This document shows, in pieces, positions 24,928 through 34,286 of a stretch of DNA of 64,000 nt; position 1 is the stretch's first letter; each line of letters starts with the position of its first letter. The stretch is taken from positions 1,116,001 through 1,180,000 of the forward strand of contig NZ_CP088285.1 in NCBI RefSeq assembly GCF_011516645.4. The letters run 5' to 3'. The notes under the pieces were generated by a model. That model made no database searches. It was not told where the DNA came from and worked only from the letters and a program-made list of their open reading frames with translations. This DNA is from Bradyrhizobium septentrionale (GTDB lineage: Bacteria > Pseudomonadota > Alphaproteobacteria > Rhizobiales > Xanthobacteraceae). The translations under genes were made by a program, and so were the position numbers.

Positions 24928-25674
24928 TCAGGTCAGCGCTCGTCCGGGAATTGCGCCCGGTGCCTTGCGCGCGGCAGGCGTCGCAGGATCGAGTGGAGGA
25001 GCCTGCAGCGCGGCCACCGTCGCGCGCACCAGTTCCTCGATGGCGTGGCCGGCATCGGAGCCGTCGGCGCTGCCGCGCGACAGGCGCGAGACGCGTTCCG
25101 GCGTCACCAGCGTGTAGTAGAGCGCGCCGAGCAGGAAGTGGCCGCGCCAGACCAGATCGGTGCGCGGAATATGCGGCAGGCTTTCATGGATCGCATCGAT
25201 GAAGGCGTGGCTGGTGTCGTCAAAGGTCTGCGCGATGATCTTGCGCACGACCTCGTTGCCTTCGGCCGACATGATCGCGCGCAGTCGCGTGAACCGCGTC
25301 CCGCCGCCGGCGAGATCGCTGCCCGAGGTGAAAGCCGGCAGCACATAGGCGCGCACGATCGCCTCCAGCCGATCCTGCAGGTCGCGCACCCGCCGCGCCG
25401 CCGCCAAAAGCTCCGAGCGCCGCCGGTTCATCGGGCCGCAATGCCGCCGGTAGATTTCCAGCAGCAGGCCGTCCTTGGTCTTGAAATGATAGGTCACGCT
25501 GCCGGGATTGGCGCCGGCCGCCTGCGCGATGTCGCGCACCGAGACGGCGTTGAAGCCGTAGGTCGAGAACAACTCCTCCGCCGCGGCGAGGATCGCCTCG
25601 CGCATATTGGGCTTGCGGGTGCTGGCGGCCTTCACGTCGGCCTTAACGCCAGGCCTAGCAGGTTTGCGGACCAT
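24928..25674 (-). CDS. TetR/AcrR-family transcriptional regulator
   Basis: This 248-residue regulator has an N-terminal TetR helix-turn-helix (about 22-68: MREAILAAAEELF, then VRDIAQAAGANPGSVTYHF) and a C-terminal ligand domain containing a TetR_C-like helix set. The ATG at 25674 was chosen because a near-palindromic operator lies immediately upstream. It is first in the leftward run leading to the decarboxylase-like, DUF1932 and SDR genes (19-bp gap to the next), so it probably represses this operon and itself. Confidence 0.88.
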   Translation of the reverse strand: MVRKPARPGVKADVKAASTRKPNMREAILAAAEELFSTYGFNAVSVRDIAQAAGANPGSVTYHFKTKDGLLLEIYRRHCGPMNRRRSELLAAARRVRDLQDRLEAIVRAYVLPAFTSGSDLAGGGTRFTRLRAIMSAEGNEVVRKIIAQTFDDTSHAFIDAIHESLPHIPRTDLVWRGHFLLGALYYTLVTPERVSRLSRGSADGSDAGHAIEELVRATVAALQAPPLDPATPAARKAPGAIPGRALT

Positions 25675-25676
25675 AC

Positions 25677-25692
25677 TTGTACTATCGTCCAA
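25677..25692. promoter_or_regulatory. Candidate TetR operator
   Basis: The 16-bp element TTGTACTATCGTCCAA is an imperfect palindrome (half sites TTGTAC and GTCCAA) two bases upstream of the TetR start codon. Its position would block transcription or early elongation, fitting autorepression. Confidence 0.5.
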
Positions 25693-25733
25693 ATAATCAG
25701 GTCGCGTCAACAAGGCGGCCGGCGAGCGCGCGG

Positions 25734-26639
25734 TCAGGACAGTTTGACGTCGGGCTCGGCCCGGCCGCGCGCGGCGGCGTCGAGCAGGAAGGTCCTGCCA
25801 TGCCCGGGATCGGCGGCACGCTGCGCATCATCCATATCCTGCCAGGCCGAGGTCACCAGCACGCGTGAGAAGTCGCGGCCGACAAAGGCCGGGCAACTCG
25901 ATTGGCTTGCCGGCACGCGCAGCGAGCGCAGACGCTTGCCCCGGGGATCATAGACATCGACGCAGCCGCCGCCCCAGCGCGCGTTCCAGATCCGCCCGTC
26001 GGCATCGACGACCGCGCCGTCGAGCCCGCCCGTGCCGTGATGCTGGATCAGGACCGCGGGCTGGCCCACGGGCAATCCGGTCGCGGCATCGAGCGGCACC
26101 CGGTACAGCACATTGCGCGCGGTATCGGCGAAGTAGCCGATGTCGCCGCCCGGCGAAAAGCAGATCGCGTTCGGGATCGTGATGTCAGGATAAAGCTGCG
26201 TGATGCGACCACGATGCAAGGCGTAGATCGCGCCCGCTCCCTGCTCGGCCTGGCGCCCCATGGTGCCGAGCCAGAATGTGCCGGACGGATGCACGCGCGC
26301 GTCGTTGGAGCGCGTCGCCGGGTTGTCGGCCTCGAGCGCAGCGAACAGTTCCATGCGGCCATCGGCGACCTGCCGGACATAGAGCCCGTCGTCGGTGAGA
26401 ACAAGCTGCCGCTCGCCGTCGATCCGCGCCAATGCGCTTGCCATCTTCGGCAACTCATGAATGACGGTGCGGCCGTCCGCAAAACGATGCTCGAACAGGC
26501 GACGTTCGCGGATGTCGAACCACCAGGCGGTGTCGGTTGACGCATCGTAGGTCGGCCCTTCGCCGAGATGACAGCGCTCAGCCGACAGCACCGATGTCGG
26601 TACCTCTTCCATCAGCGGCTCGGCGGCACGGTCAGTCAT
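25734..26639 (-). CDS. SMP-30/gluconolactonase family sugar lactonase
   Basis: The 301-residue beta-propeller protein shows metal-binding positions of SMP-30 lactonases: Glu in HLGEGPTYD near the N-terminus, Asn-Asp in SNDARVHPSG, and Asp in GLDGAVVDADG. These enzymes open aldonolactones with a divalent metal. It is last in a three-gene leftward set with aldose 1-epimerase (8-bp gap) and an aldose 1-dehydrogenase, consistent with oxidation of L-arabinose or D-galactose to the lactone and hydrolysis to the aldonate. The start at 26639 matches the family N-terminus. Confidence 0.92.
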   Translation of the reverse strand: MTDRAAEPLMEEVPTSVLSAERCHLGEGPTYDASTDTAWWFDIRERRLFEHRFADGRTVIHELPKMASALARIDGERQLVLTDDGLYVRQVADGRMELFAALEADNPATRSNDARVHPSGTFWLGTMGRQAEQGAGAIYALHRGRITQLYPDITIPNAICFSPGGDIGYFADTARNVLYRVPLDAATGLPVGQPAVLIQHHGTGGLDGAVVDADGRIWNARWGGGCVDVYDPRGKRLRSLRVPASQSSCPAFVGRDFSRVLVTSAWQDMDDAQRAADPGHGRTFLLDAAARGRAEPDVKLS

Positions 26640-26647
26640 GGCATCAC

Positions 26648-27718
26648 TCACACGGTCGAGAATCGATAGATGGCGGTGCGCCGATAAGTCTGCCCCGGAT
26701 CGAGCCGCGCCGAGGGAAAGTCGGGCCGGTTCGGCGCATCGGGCCAGGCATGCGGCTCGAGACACAGCGCATCGGATTGGCGATACAGCCGGTCGCCCTT
26801 GCCGGCGGTCGAGCCGTCGAGGAAATTGCCGGAATAGAACTGCAGTCCCGGTTGATCGGTGAACAGCTCCATCACGCGGCCGCTGTGCGGCGCCTCGAGG
26901 CGCGCGGCGAAACGGGGTCCGGTCCCCGCGGCCAGACAGAAATTGTGGTCATAGCCGCGCCCGAGCCGCAGCTGCTCGTCATTCAGCCTGATCCGCGCGC
27001 CGATCGCGACCGGCTTGCGGAAGTCGAACGGCGTGCTGTCGACCGGCCGCGGCGGCCCCTGTAGCGGGATCGCCGTGGCGTCGACCCCGAGGAAATGGTC
27101 GGACGCGATCGTAAGGTGATGATCGAGGATCTGCGTGCCTGAGCGCGCGCCGTCGAGATTGAAGAAGCTGTGATTGGTGAGGTTGAGGCAGGTCGGCCGG
27201 TCGGTGGTCGCCTCATATGTCACCGAGAGCTCCATCGGACTGCGCACGCGATAGGTCACTCGCGTCGCGAGATTGCCCGGATAGCCCTCCTCGCCATGCG
27301 GGCTCTCGCGCTCCAGCACCAGCGTCGGCTCCGGACCGTCGCTGAGTTCGACGATCCGCCACAGCTTGCGATCAAAGCCCTGCAGCCCGCCATGCAGCGC
27401 GTTGGGGCCGTTGTTGGCGTCGAGCTGCACCGTTTCGCCATCGAGCATGAAGCGCGCGCCGGCGATCCGGTTGGCGTAGCGTCCGATGGTCGCGCCGAAG
27501 AACTTGCGCTGCGCGAGATAGCCGTCGAACGCGTCGTGACCGAGCACGATGTCGTCGCACTGCCCGTCGCGATCCGGGGTTACTAGCGCCTGCAGCGTGG
27601 CGCCAAAGGGCAGGATGGCGGCCTCAAAGCCGTGCTCGCCGCGCAGTGTGACGCGCTCGACCACGGTACCATCAGGCAACGTGCCGAAGGGCGCGCGAGC
27701 AACGCTGGATGATGTCAT
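26648..27718 (-). CDS. Aldose 1-epimerase (mutarotase)
   Basis: The 356-residue protein has the galactose mutarotase fold with NGPNALHGG (first catalytic His), NLTNHSFFNL (second His) and ALCLEPHAWPDAPN (the usual Glu region) toward the C-terminus. It interconverts alpha and beta anomers of sugars. It lies 2 bp after the aldose dehydrogenase gene and before the lactonase, so it supplies the anomer oxidised by the dehydrogenase. No signal peptide, so cytoplasmic. Confidence 0.93.
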   Translation of the reverse strand: MTSSSVARAPFGTLPDGTVVERVTLRGEHGFEAAILPFGATLQALVTPDRDGQCDDIVLGHDAFDGYLAQRKFFGATIGRYANRIAGARFMLDGETVQLDANNGPNALHGGLQGFDRKLWRIVELSDGPEPTLVLERESPHGEEGYPGNLATRVTYRVRSPMELSVTYEATTDRPTCLNLTNHSFFNLDGARSGTQILDHHLTIASDHFLGVDATAIPLQGPPRPVDSTPFDFRKPVAIGARIRLNDEQLRLGRGYDHNFCLAAGTGPRFAARLEAPHSGRVMELFTDQPGLQFYSGNFLDGSTAGKGDRLYRQSDALCLEPHAWPDAPNRPDFPSARLDPGQTYRRTAIYRFSTV

Positions 27719-27720
27719 TG

Positions 27721-28650
27721 TCAGTCCTCGAACGCCTCGACGAGGCGCCGCCGTCCCAGCATGAAGCTGTCGGCGACAAGCTGCAAGGGCACCAGATCGA
27801 CATCGGATTTGCCGTCCGACGTCAGCGCGACGAAGCGGCGATACAGCGCGGGATATTCCTCGTCGGCGGCATCGACGACCAGCATGCTGCCGTCGCGCAG
27901 CTGTCTGCCGCCCTTGGACAGTGTCACAGGCCCGGCATCGGTTTCACACAGGATGTCCCAAGTTTGCGGACCGGTCTGGCGGAAATCGAATTCGGCACGG
28001 ATCGGCAGGCCGCTCTCGTCGGTGAGCTCAAGTTCCGCGGCAATCGGCGCCTCCCGATTGGAGGGGAAATCCAGCATCGCACTCCTGACAAGAAGTGGAC
28101 GCGGCAGGATCTCGGTCAGGATAGAGAGCGCGTTGATGCCGGGATCGAACACGCCGAAACCTCCGGCTTCGAAGATCCAGGCCTGGCCCGGATGCCAGAC
28201 GCGCACGTCCTCCTTCCAGATGATAGTCACCTTGTTGATGGTGCGGCCGGCGAGCAGCTTGCGCGCGGGCCCGACCGCGGGCGCATAACGCGAATGCCAG
28301 GTGGCAAACAATGTCCGGCCTGCCTGATGCGCCGCCGCGATCAACGGCGAGAGTTCGGCAACGGTGGCGCCCGGCGGCTTTTCCAGCAGCACGTGCTTGC
28401 CCGCGGCGAGTGCGGCGGCGGCCTGCGCGTGACGGATCTGGGGCGGCGTGCACAGCGCGACCGCGTCGATCTCCGGGCCGTCGCGCAGCAACTCCTGCAA
28501 ATCGCGGAAGTGCGGCAGGCCGGGCGGGGTCTGCGCCGGATCGGCGACCGCAACGAGTGCGGCGCCGGACGTCTTCGCGATCGCGGGCACATGTTGCCGG
28601 CGCGCGATCTCGCCGAAACCGACAATCGCGATGCGAAGCAGGTCACTCAT
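27721..28650 (-). CDS. Aldose 1-dehydrogenase, Gfo/Idh/MocA family
   Basis: This 309-residue protein resembles L-arabinose/D-galactose 1-dehydrogenases of Azospirillum and Pseudomonas. It has an NAD(P)-binding IVGFGEIARRQHVPAI at the N-terminus, the EKPPG motif (Lys as catalytic residue) and the characteristic KEDVRVWHPGQAWIFEAGG followed by FDPGINALSI. It would oxidise the sugar C1 to a lactone. The mutarotase and lactonase genes follow on the same strand with gaps of 2 and 8 bp. The choice between arabinose and galactose cannot be made from sequence. No dehydratase for the aldonate is adjacent. Confidence 0.88.
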   Translation of the reverse strand: MSDLLRIAIVGFGEIARRQHVPAIAKTSGAALVAVADPAQTPPGLPHFRDLQELLRDGPEIDAVALCTPPQIRHAQAAAALAAGKHVLLEKPPGATVAELSPLIAAAHQAGRTLFATWHSRYAPAVGPARKLLAGRTINKVTIIWKEDVRVWHPGQAWIFEAGGFGVFDPGINALSILTEILPRPLLVRSAMLDFPSNREAPIAAELELTDESGLPIRAEFDFRQTGPQTWDILCETDAGPVTLSKGGRQLRDGSMLVVDAADEEYPALYRRFVALTSDGKSDVDLVPLQLVADSFMLGRRRLVEAFED

Positions 28651-28867
28651 GGCCGTCCTCGCGTTGCTGTCCACCTGGCCGGCTGATGCCGGCAGGCAAG
28701 AATCATAAGCCAGCGCCGAATACCAACCGCATGATCTGACTTTGGTTGCAAACATGCAAGCCAACCACGCTTTGTTGCGGCGCAGGCGGCTGAAGATCGA
28801 TGCCCCGGATTCTTGTTTGACGAGATTTCCAGACGCGGGCCAATCGCCACGTCGCTCGGATATGCGT

Positions 28868-29893
28868 CTAGCGCGCGGCCTCGAACCCGCCCAGCACCGC
28901 CGTCAGATTGGCCCCGAGGATATCGGAGAGATAGCCGCCCTCCTGGACCAGCACCGTCGGCAGACCGAACCGCGCCAGCCCCTCGCCGATGCGGCGGAAG
29001 CCGTCGGTGGTGACGGCGAGGCCGGCGAGCGGATCCTTCTCGGAGGCGTCGAGGCCGAGCGCGACCACCAGCGCGGTCGGTGCGAAGGAGCGGATCGCCC
29101 TTTCCGCCGCCGCCAGCGCCTTCATGTAGTCGTCGTCGCCGGTGCCCTTGGCCAGCGGAATGTTGAGATTGGTGCCGAGACCACCGCGGGCGCCGCGCTC
29201 ATGGGCGTAACCCCAGACGAAGGGGTAGAAGAACGACGGATCGGCGTGGATCGAGACGGTGAAGACATCCGCCCGCTCATAGAAGATGCCCTGCGTGCCG
29301 TTGCCGTGATGCACGTCGACATCGAGGATCGCGACGCGCTCGTGCCTCTGACGCAGATGCTCGGCCGCGATCGCGCTGTTGTTGAGGAAGCAGAAGCCGC
29401 CGGCAAGATCGCGATAGGCATGGTGTCCGGGCGGTCGGCACAGCGCGTAGACGGCGTCTTCGCCATCCAGCACCATTTGCGCGGCGGTGACCGCGACGTC
29501 GCTCGAGGCGCAGGCGCCGGCCCAGGTGCCCGGTCCGATCGGACAGCCGGTGTCGACCGTATGCCAGCCGAGCTTGCCGACGATATGGCTCGGGTAGGTG
29601 CCGGCGTTGCGCACCGGGTGCATGTTCGCGATCATCTCCGGCCCGGCATTGCCGAGCGCGGACCATTCATCCCAGGCCTCCGCGAGAAAGCTCAGATATT
29701 CCGGACTGTGCACCCGCGCCCGCGGCCCCTGCCCGAACTTGGTCGGCTCGATCAGCGTGTGCTTGCCGGCCTTCAGGCCCGCCAGCAGGCGGTCGGCACG
29801 CTCGGGCTGCTCGGTGGTGCGCTGGACGACACCGCGGACCAGGAAGAATTGCGGATCATGGCTGCGGTGCAGATCACTGTAGACGGCCTTCAC
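28868..29893 (-). CDS. Acetylpolyamine amidohydrolase (class II deacetylase fold)
   Basis: At 341 residues this has the length of Mycoplana acetylpolyamine amidohydrolase. It shows the His pair in RPPGHHAYR (157-158), the zinc site Asp-x-His in DVDVHHGNG (193, 195), a further Asp in LGLDASEKDP and Tyr in QEGGYLSD. It should remove acetyl groups from acetylated polyamines in the cytoplasm. It is a single gene, separated by 217 bp from the sugar operon and divergent from the TetR gene at 30045. Confidence 0.93.
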   Translation of the reverse strand: MKAVYSDLHRSHDPQFFLVRGVVQRTTEQPERADRLLAGLKAGKHTLIEPTKFGQGPRARVHSPEYLSFLAEAWDEWSALGNAGPEMIANMHPVRNAGTYPSHIVGKLGWHTVDTGCPIGPGTWAGACASSDVAVTAAQMVLDGEDAVYALCRPPGHHAYRDLAGGFCFLNNSAIAAEHLRQRHERVAILDVDVHHGNGTQGIFYERADVFTVSIHADPSFFYPFVWGYAHERGARGGLGTNLNIPLAKGTGDDDYMKALAAAERAIRSFAPTALVVALGLDASEKDPLAGLAVTTDGFRRIGEGLARFGLPTVLVQEGGYLSDILGANLTAVLGGFEAAR

Positions 29894-30044
29894 GGGACGC
29901 TCCTGTTCGATCGGCGGCGGGGCTAAGCCTTCGCTCGCGCGTTGTACACTATCAGCGGCGGCAATGATCTGAAACAGCGCGCGATTTCATGCTATGTCCG
30001 CATGCAGCGCAATGATTCAAAGACGCAGGATACGAATCCCGGTC

Positions 30045-30656
30045 ATGGCGAGCGGCAAGGCGGAGACGGAGGATGCGACAACGGGGCGGCGCGGCCGTCC
30101 GCGCTCCGCCGCGACCACGGCCGCGATCCTGCAAAGCGCCTATACGCAAATGGCGACCACCGGCCTTGCCGCCACCACCATCGACGCGATCGCCAGGCAC
30201 TCCAACGTCTCGAAGATGACGATCTACAAATGGTGGCCGTCGCGCGAAGCTCTGTTGATCGATGCCTTCCTCGACCAGGCCTCGCGCGCCGTGCCGTTGC
30301 CCGAAACCGGCAATCCGGTGGCCCGCATCCGCCGCCATGTCGCGACCTATGTCGAGGCGTTGCAGGGCGAGTTCGGGCGCGTGCAGCTCGCGGTGATCTC
30401 GGAATGCATATCCAAGACCGGTACGGCGGGACTGTTCTACGAGCGCTACCTCGGCCTGCGCCGCAGCAGGATGCTGGAGATCATCACCGCCGGCCAGAAG
30501 GACGGCAGCATCGGCGCGCCGGGCGTGCCCGGCGATATCTACGACGCGATCTATGGCAGCCTGTTCTATCGCTACGTCTTCGGCATCAAGCCGTTGACCC
30601 CGGCCTATGCCCGCAACCTCGTCAATCTGGTGCTGCGGCCGAACGCCGACACGTGA
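30045..30656 (+). CDS. TetR/AcrR-family transcriptional regulator
   Basis: A 203-residue regulator with a TetR helix-turn-helix (TTIDAIARHSNVSKMTIYKW, roughly residues 40-60), preceded by RRGRPRSAATTAAILQSAY. The ATG at 30045 was preferred over in-frame ATGs at 29994 and 30012, none having a clear Shine-Dalgarno. It is divergent from the acetylpolyamine amidohydrolase and convergent (3-bp gap) with the desaturase, and may control either. Confidence 0.87.
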   Translation: MASGKAETEDATTGRRGRPRSAATTAAILQSAYTQMATTGLAATTIDAIARHSNVSKMTIYKWWPSREALLIDAFLDQASRAVPLPETGNPVARIRRHVATYVEALQGEFGRVQLAVISECISKTGTAGLFYERYLGLRRSRMLEIITAGQKDGSIGAPGVPGDIYDAIYGSLFYRYVFGIKPLTPAYARNLVNLVLRPNADT

Positions 30657-30659
30657 ATA

Positions 30660-31610
30660 TCAAGCAGAGTGCTGCCGCTGGCGACGAAACCAGGCCCAGG
30701 TCTCGCGCGTCACGGCGCGGTAGTTGCTGCCGCGATACACGATGTGGCCATCGACGATGGCGTTCAGCTTCGGCAGCGCATGGAACGGCACCGTCGGATA
30801 GGCGTGGTGCTCGACATGGTAAGGCATGTTCCAGGCGAACCATTTCATGATCCGGCCGGTCATCGTGGTCCGCGTATTCTCGAACGCGCTCCGCGTCCGC
30901 TCGCACCCGGTGTGCTCGGCATAGAGATACGGACGCAGGATGAGCTGACCGGCCAGCAGCGGCACGATCCACACAAAGAGCAGGATCGCGCTTTGCAGCG
31001 CGAGCGATGCCACCAGCAGCAGCAGATAACCCGCGAGATAGAGTCTTGCTTCCCGCACGATCGCCGCCCGCTTGTGCTCCGGAATCCACGGCACGCTCAC
31101 CTTCCCGGTGAGCGCGTGCCGCAACATCAGCCGGATGCGGACGAGCACCTGCAGCAATCCGGAATAGGCGATCGCGAGCTGGGTGTCCGACGCCGGCTTG
31201 GGACCGACGATCAGCTCCGGGTCCTTCTCCGGATCCTGGGTGTAGCGATGATGGTCCCAGTGGAACAGGCAGTAATATTGATAGGGCAGTCCGATCATGA
31301 AGGCGGACAGATTGCCGACCGCCGGATTGAGGGTGTGACTGCGGAACGCCGTCTTGTGCGCGGTCTCATGCACCACCATGAACAGGAACGCGACGAAGTA
31401 ACCCTGCACGGCAATCAGCGGCAGCGCCCATAGCAGGCCGTAGCGCGACGAAGCCAGCGAGATCAGCGCGCCGACCACAACGATCATGCCGTAATGGCTC
31501 GCTGCGCGCAGCGCGCCGGCAAGGTTCGATTTGATCGACAGATCGCGGAGGATCAGCGGGCTGAGCGGCTTCAGGCGCGGTCCGGCATCACTGGTCTCTG
31601 CGGTGCTCAT
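30660..31610 (-). CDS. Membrane fatty acid desaturase/hydroxylase-family protein
   Basis: The 316-residue membrane protein carries the three histidine boxes of di-iron desaturases: HETAH, HWDHH and HVEHH, plus an added AEHTG. About four hydrophobic segments surround them. Such enzymes desaturate or hydroxylate lipids, carotenoids or small amphipathic substrates. It is followed 14 bp upstream on the same strand by the MetX-like hydrolase gene, so the two may be cotranscribed. Substrate unknown. Confidence 0.9.
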   Translation of the reverse strand: MSTAETSDAGPRLKPLSPLILRDLSIKSNLAGALRAASHYGMIVVVGALISLASSRYGLLWALPLIAVQGYFVAFLFMVVHETAHKTAFRSHTLNPAVGNLSAFMIGLPYQYYCLFHWDHHRYTQDPEKDPELIVGPKPASDTQLAIAYSGLLQVLVRIRLMLRHALTGKVSVPWIPEHKRAAIVREARLYLAGYLLLLVASLALQSAILLFVWIVPLLAGQLILRPYLYAEHTGCERTRSAFENTRTTMTGRIMKWFAWNMPYHVEHHAYPTVPFHALPKLNAIVDGHIVYRGSNYRAVTRETWAWFRRQRQHSA

Positions 31611-31624
31611 GGTCGTCTCACCTG

Positions 31625-32656
31625 TCAGCGTTGCAACAGCGCCGAGATCTCGGCGTTGATGAAGGCGCGGTCTGCGGGGTTGTTGATGGGATTGCCGGCG
31701 CGGTGGCCGTGGATCGACGGAATGGCGTGCAGCGCCGCGGAGCGCGCATTGACCAGGCGGCCGAGTTCATCCTCGTTATCGCGCGGGTCGAAATAGCGGT
31801 CGGTACGCCCGGGCATCAGCAGGACGTGCGCCTTGATCGCGGCCAGCGCCCGGTCAAAGTCGCCGCCGAATTCCTCGCAGCGGCTGATGTCGCCGGCCTG
31901 CCAGATCGCGACCTGCGCCAGCAGATCATTGGCATCGCGCCGTGCGAATGCGCCGTCCCACGATCCCGCCAGATAGTCCTCCAATGAGCTGAAGCCGGCT
32001 TCGCGCCAGACTTCCTCGCGATAAAATTCATGCGACATCGCCCAGCCGGCATAGACGCGCCCCATCGCGCGAAGGCCGGCCACGGGCTTGCTGACGAAGC
32101 GGCCGTCCCGATGGGCCGGATCGGCGGTCAGCGCGGCCTTCACCCCCTCGAGGAACACATGGTTATACGGCGAGCACCTTGCGCTGCCGCAGACCACGGC
32201 TGCGCGCTCCACCATGTCGGGGTAGCGCGCGGCCCAGTGATAGGCCTGCATGCCGCCCATCGACCAGCCATAGACCAGCGCGAGCTTCGTCACGCCAAAC
32301 CGCTCGACCAGCAGCCGCCGCTGAATGGCAACGGCATCATGACAGGTGAAGGCCGGAAACGGCCCGCCGCCGAGCACCTCGCTCGAATTCGAGGGCGAGG
32401 ACGACAGGCCATTGCCGAACAGGTTCGCGATCACGATGAAGTAACGCTCGGGATCGAGCGCGCCGCCCGGCTGCACCAGCCATTCGATGTCGTAATGCTG
32501 CGCGGCGAACGACGTCGGATAGAGGATGACGTTGTCCTTGGCCGCGTTGAGCGTGCCGTAGGTCTTGTAGGCCAGCCTGAGCTGCGGAAACACGGCGCCG
32601 CCCTGCAGGGTCACGTCACCGGCCTCGAACACCTCATAGTCGCGTGGCGTGGTCAT
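31625..32656 (-). CDS. Alpha/beta hydrolase, homoserine O-acetyltransferase-like
   Basis: The 343-residue protein aligns with MetX-type alpha/beta hydrolases: an early YKTYGTLN, the oxyanion region PTSFAAQHYDIEWL, nucleophile Ser in YGWSMGGMQA and C-terminal His in IHGHRAGNP. In this broad family some members are true acyltransferases and others are hydrolases of unknown substrate; the typical MetX glycine-rich signature is not exact, so a hydrolase is preferred. Starts at 32656 or 32662 are both possible behind GGGG. It is divergent from gudP. Confidence 0.8.
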   Translation of the reverse strand: MTTPRDYEVFEAGDVTLQGGAVFPQLRLAYKTYGTLNAAKDNVILYPTSFAAQHYDIEWLVQPGGALDPERYFIVIANLFGNGLSSSPSNSSEVLGGGPFPAFTCHDAVAIQRRLLVERFGVTKLALVYGWSMGGMQAYHWAARYPDMVERAAVVCGSARCSPYNHVFLEGVKAALTADPAHRDGRFVSKPVAGLRAMGRVYAGWAMSHEFYREEVWREAGFSSLEDYLAGSWDGAFARRDANDLLAQVAIWQAGDISRCEEFGGDFDRALAAIKAHVLLMPGRTDRYFDPRDNEDELGRLVNARSAALHAIPSIHGHRAGNPINNPADRAFINAEISALLQR

Positions 32657-32705
32657 GCGCATTCGACCCCAAGTATGCGGGGCGCAACGCTGCGCCCGCA
32701 ATAAC

Positions 32706-32839
32706 TGTACGAATAGTACATTAATTTGGGAACCGAGGCAACAGCGGCGAAGGTGGCATCGCACCGGGCCGATCCATTCAAAATCGGTATGGATCAATAC
32801 CCGTTTCGGCTTGGACCCCTTGTCGTCATCTCTCTAGGA
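32706..32839 (+). promoter_or_regulatory. gudP operator-promoter region
   Basis: Upstream of gudP a dyad TGTAC-N5-GTACA lies at 32706-32720. Further down, GTAT-N6-ATAC (32787-32800) is followed 10 nt later by TTGGAC (-35, 32811-32816), a 17-bp spacer and CTAGGA (-10, 32834-32839). The same block with identical spacing occurs before kdgD at 35247-35299. The duplicated dyad is a likely operator for the LysR regulator encoded between the two promoters. Confidence 0.65.
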
Positions 32840-32873
32840 CAGACCCCGAGGAAATTTTTTCAAGGAGGCGCTA

Positions 32874-34211
32874 ATGAGCGCGATTGTGTCCGCTGCGGAC
32901 GCGCGGCGATCCCGCGTCCGGCTTCTGATCGTGACGATGCTGTTCCTCGTCACCACCGTGAACTATGCCGATCGCGCCACGCTCTCGATCGCCGGCCCCG
33001 CCCTTTCCAAGGAACTGCATCTCGATCCCGTGGCAATGGGTTACGTGTTCTCGGCGTTCGGCTGGTCCTATGTGATCGCGCAGGTGCCGTGCGGCTGGCT
33101 GCTAGACCGCTTCGGCTCCAAATGGGTCTACGCGATCAGCATCATCGTCTGGTCGATCTTCACCGCGCTGCAGGGCCTGGTCGGGTTCCTCTCCGCGGGC
33201 ACGGCCGTGCTCCTGCTGTTTGGACTGCGCTTCCTCGTCGGCATCGCCGAAGCGCCGTCGTTTCCGGCCAATGCCCGCATCGTCGCGGCCTGGTTCCCCG
33301 GCAATGAGCGCGGCACCGCGTCGGCCTTCTTCAATTCCGGGCAGTATTTCGCAACCGTGATCTTCGCGCCGCTGATGGGCTGGATCGCGCACGAGCACGG
33401 CTGGCGCCACGTGTTCTACGTGATGGGCGGGCTCGGCATCGTGATGGGCATCGCCTGGATCAAGACGATCTACGAGCCGAAGGAGCATCCCGCGATCAAC
33501 GAGGCCGAGTTCGACTACATCAAGCAGGGCGGCGCGCTGGTCGACATGGACGCGGCGAAGGACGGCAAGACGCACGACAGCGGCCCGAGTTGGGACCACA
33601 TCCGCCAACTGCTCGCCAACCGTATGATGCTCGGCGTCTATATCGGCCAGTACTGCATCAACACCCTGACCTACTTCTTCCTGACCTGGTTCCCGATCTA
33701 TCTGGTGAAGGAGCGCGGGCTCTCGATCCTGCAAGCCGGCTTCGTCGCGACGTTGCCGGCGCTGTGCGGCTTCATCGGCGGCGTGCTCGGCGGCGTGATC
33801 TCGGACTACCTGCTGCGCCGCACCGGCTCGCTGACCATCGCGCGCAAGATCCCGATCGTCGGCGGCATGCTGCTGTCGATGTCGATCATCGCCTGCAACT
33901 ACGTCGACGGCCAGGCGCTGGTGGTCAGCTTCATGGCGCTCGCCTTTTTCGGCAAGGGCATCGGCGCGCTCGGCTGGGCCGTGGTCTCGGATACCTCGCC
34001 GAAGGAAGCCGGTGGCGTCTCCGGCGGCTTGTTCAACACTTTCGGCAATTTGTCCTCGATCACCACGCCGATCATCATCGGCTACATCCTGGCCGCCACC
34101 GGCTCGTTCAACGGCGCGCTGGTGTTCGTCGGCGCCAACGCGCTGGTCGCGGCAATCGCCTATCTGTTCATCGTCGGCGAGATCAAGCGGGTGCAGCTGA
34201 AGGCGGCCTGA
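32874..34211 (+). CDS. gudP: Glucarate/galactarate MFS permease GudP
   Basis: The 445-residue, 12-helix transporter matches E. coli GudP along most of its length, including VNYADRATLSIAG, GWLLDRFGSKWVY, EAPSFPANARIVAAWFP, GVYIGQYCINTLTYFF and FFGKGIGALGWAVVSD. It belongs to the anion:cation symporter group and should import D-glucarate and galactarate by proton symport. An AAGGAGG lies 6 nt before the ATG. Together with the LysR, KdgD, GudD, semialdehyde dehydrogenase and GarD genes downstream it forms a complete aldarate-use module. Confidence 0.93.
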   Translation: MSAIVSAADARRSRVRLLIVTMLFLVTTVNYADRATLSIAGPALSKELHLDPVAMGYVFSAFGWSYVIAQVPCGWLLDRFGSKWVYAISIIVWSIFTALQGLVGFLSAGTAVLLLFGLRFLVGIAEAPSFPANARIVAAWFPGNERGTASAFFNSGQYFATVIFAPLMGWIAHEHGWRHVFYVMGGLGIVMGIAWIKTIYEPKEHPAINEAEFDYIKQGGALVDMDAAKDGKTHDSGPSWDHIRQLLANRMMLGVYIGQYCINTLTYFFLTWFPIYLVKERGLSILQAGFVATLPALCGFIGGVLGGVISDYLLRRTGSLTIARKIPIVGGMLLSMSIIACNYVDGQALVVSFMALAFFGKGIGALGWAVVSDTSPKEAGGVSGGLFNTFGNLSSITTPIIIGYILAATGSFNGALVFVGANALVAAIAYLFIVGEIKRVQLKAA

Positions 34212-34286
34212 GCCGGCTGCTACGGCAGCAACGACACGTCAACGGCGGCTGCGGCCGCCGTCTTTGTCTTCTTCCCCGGTGGGAGG

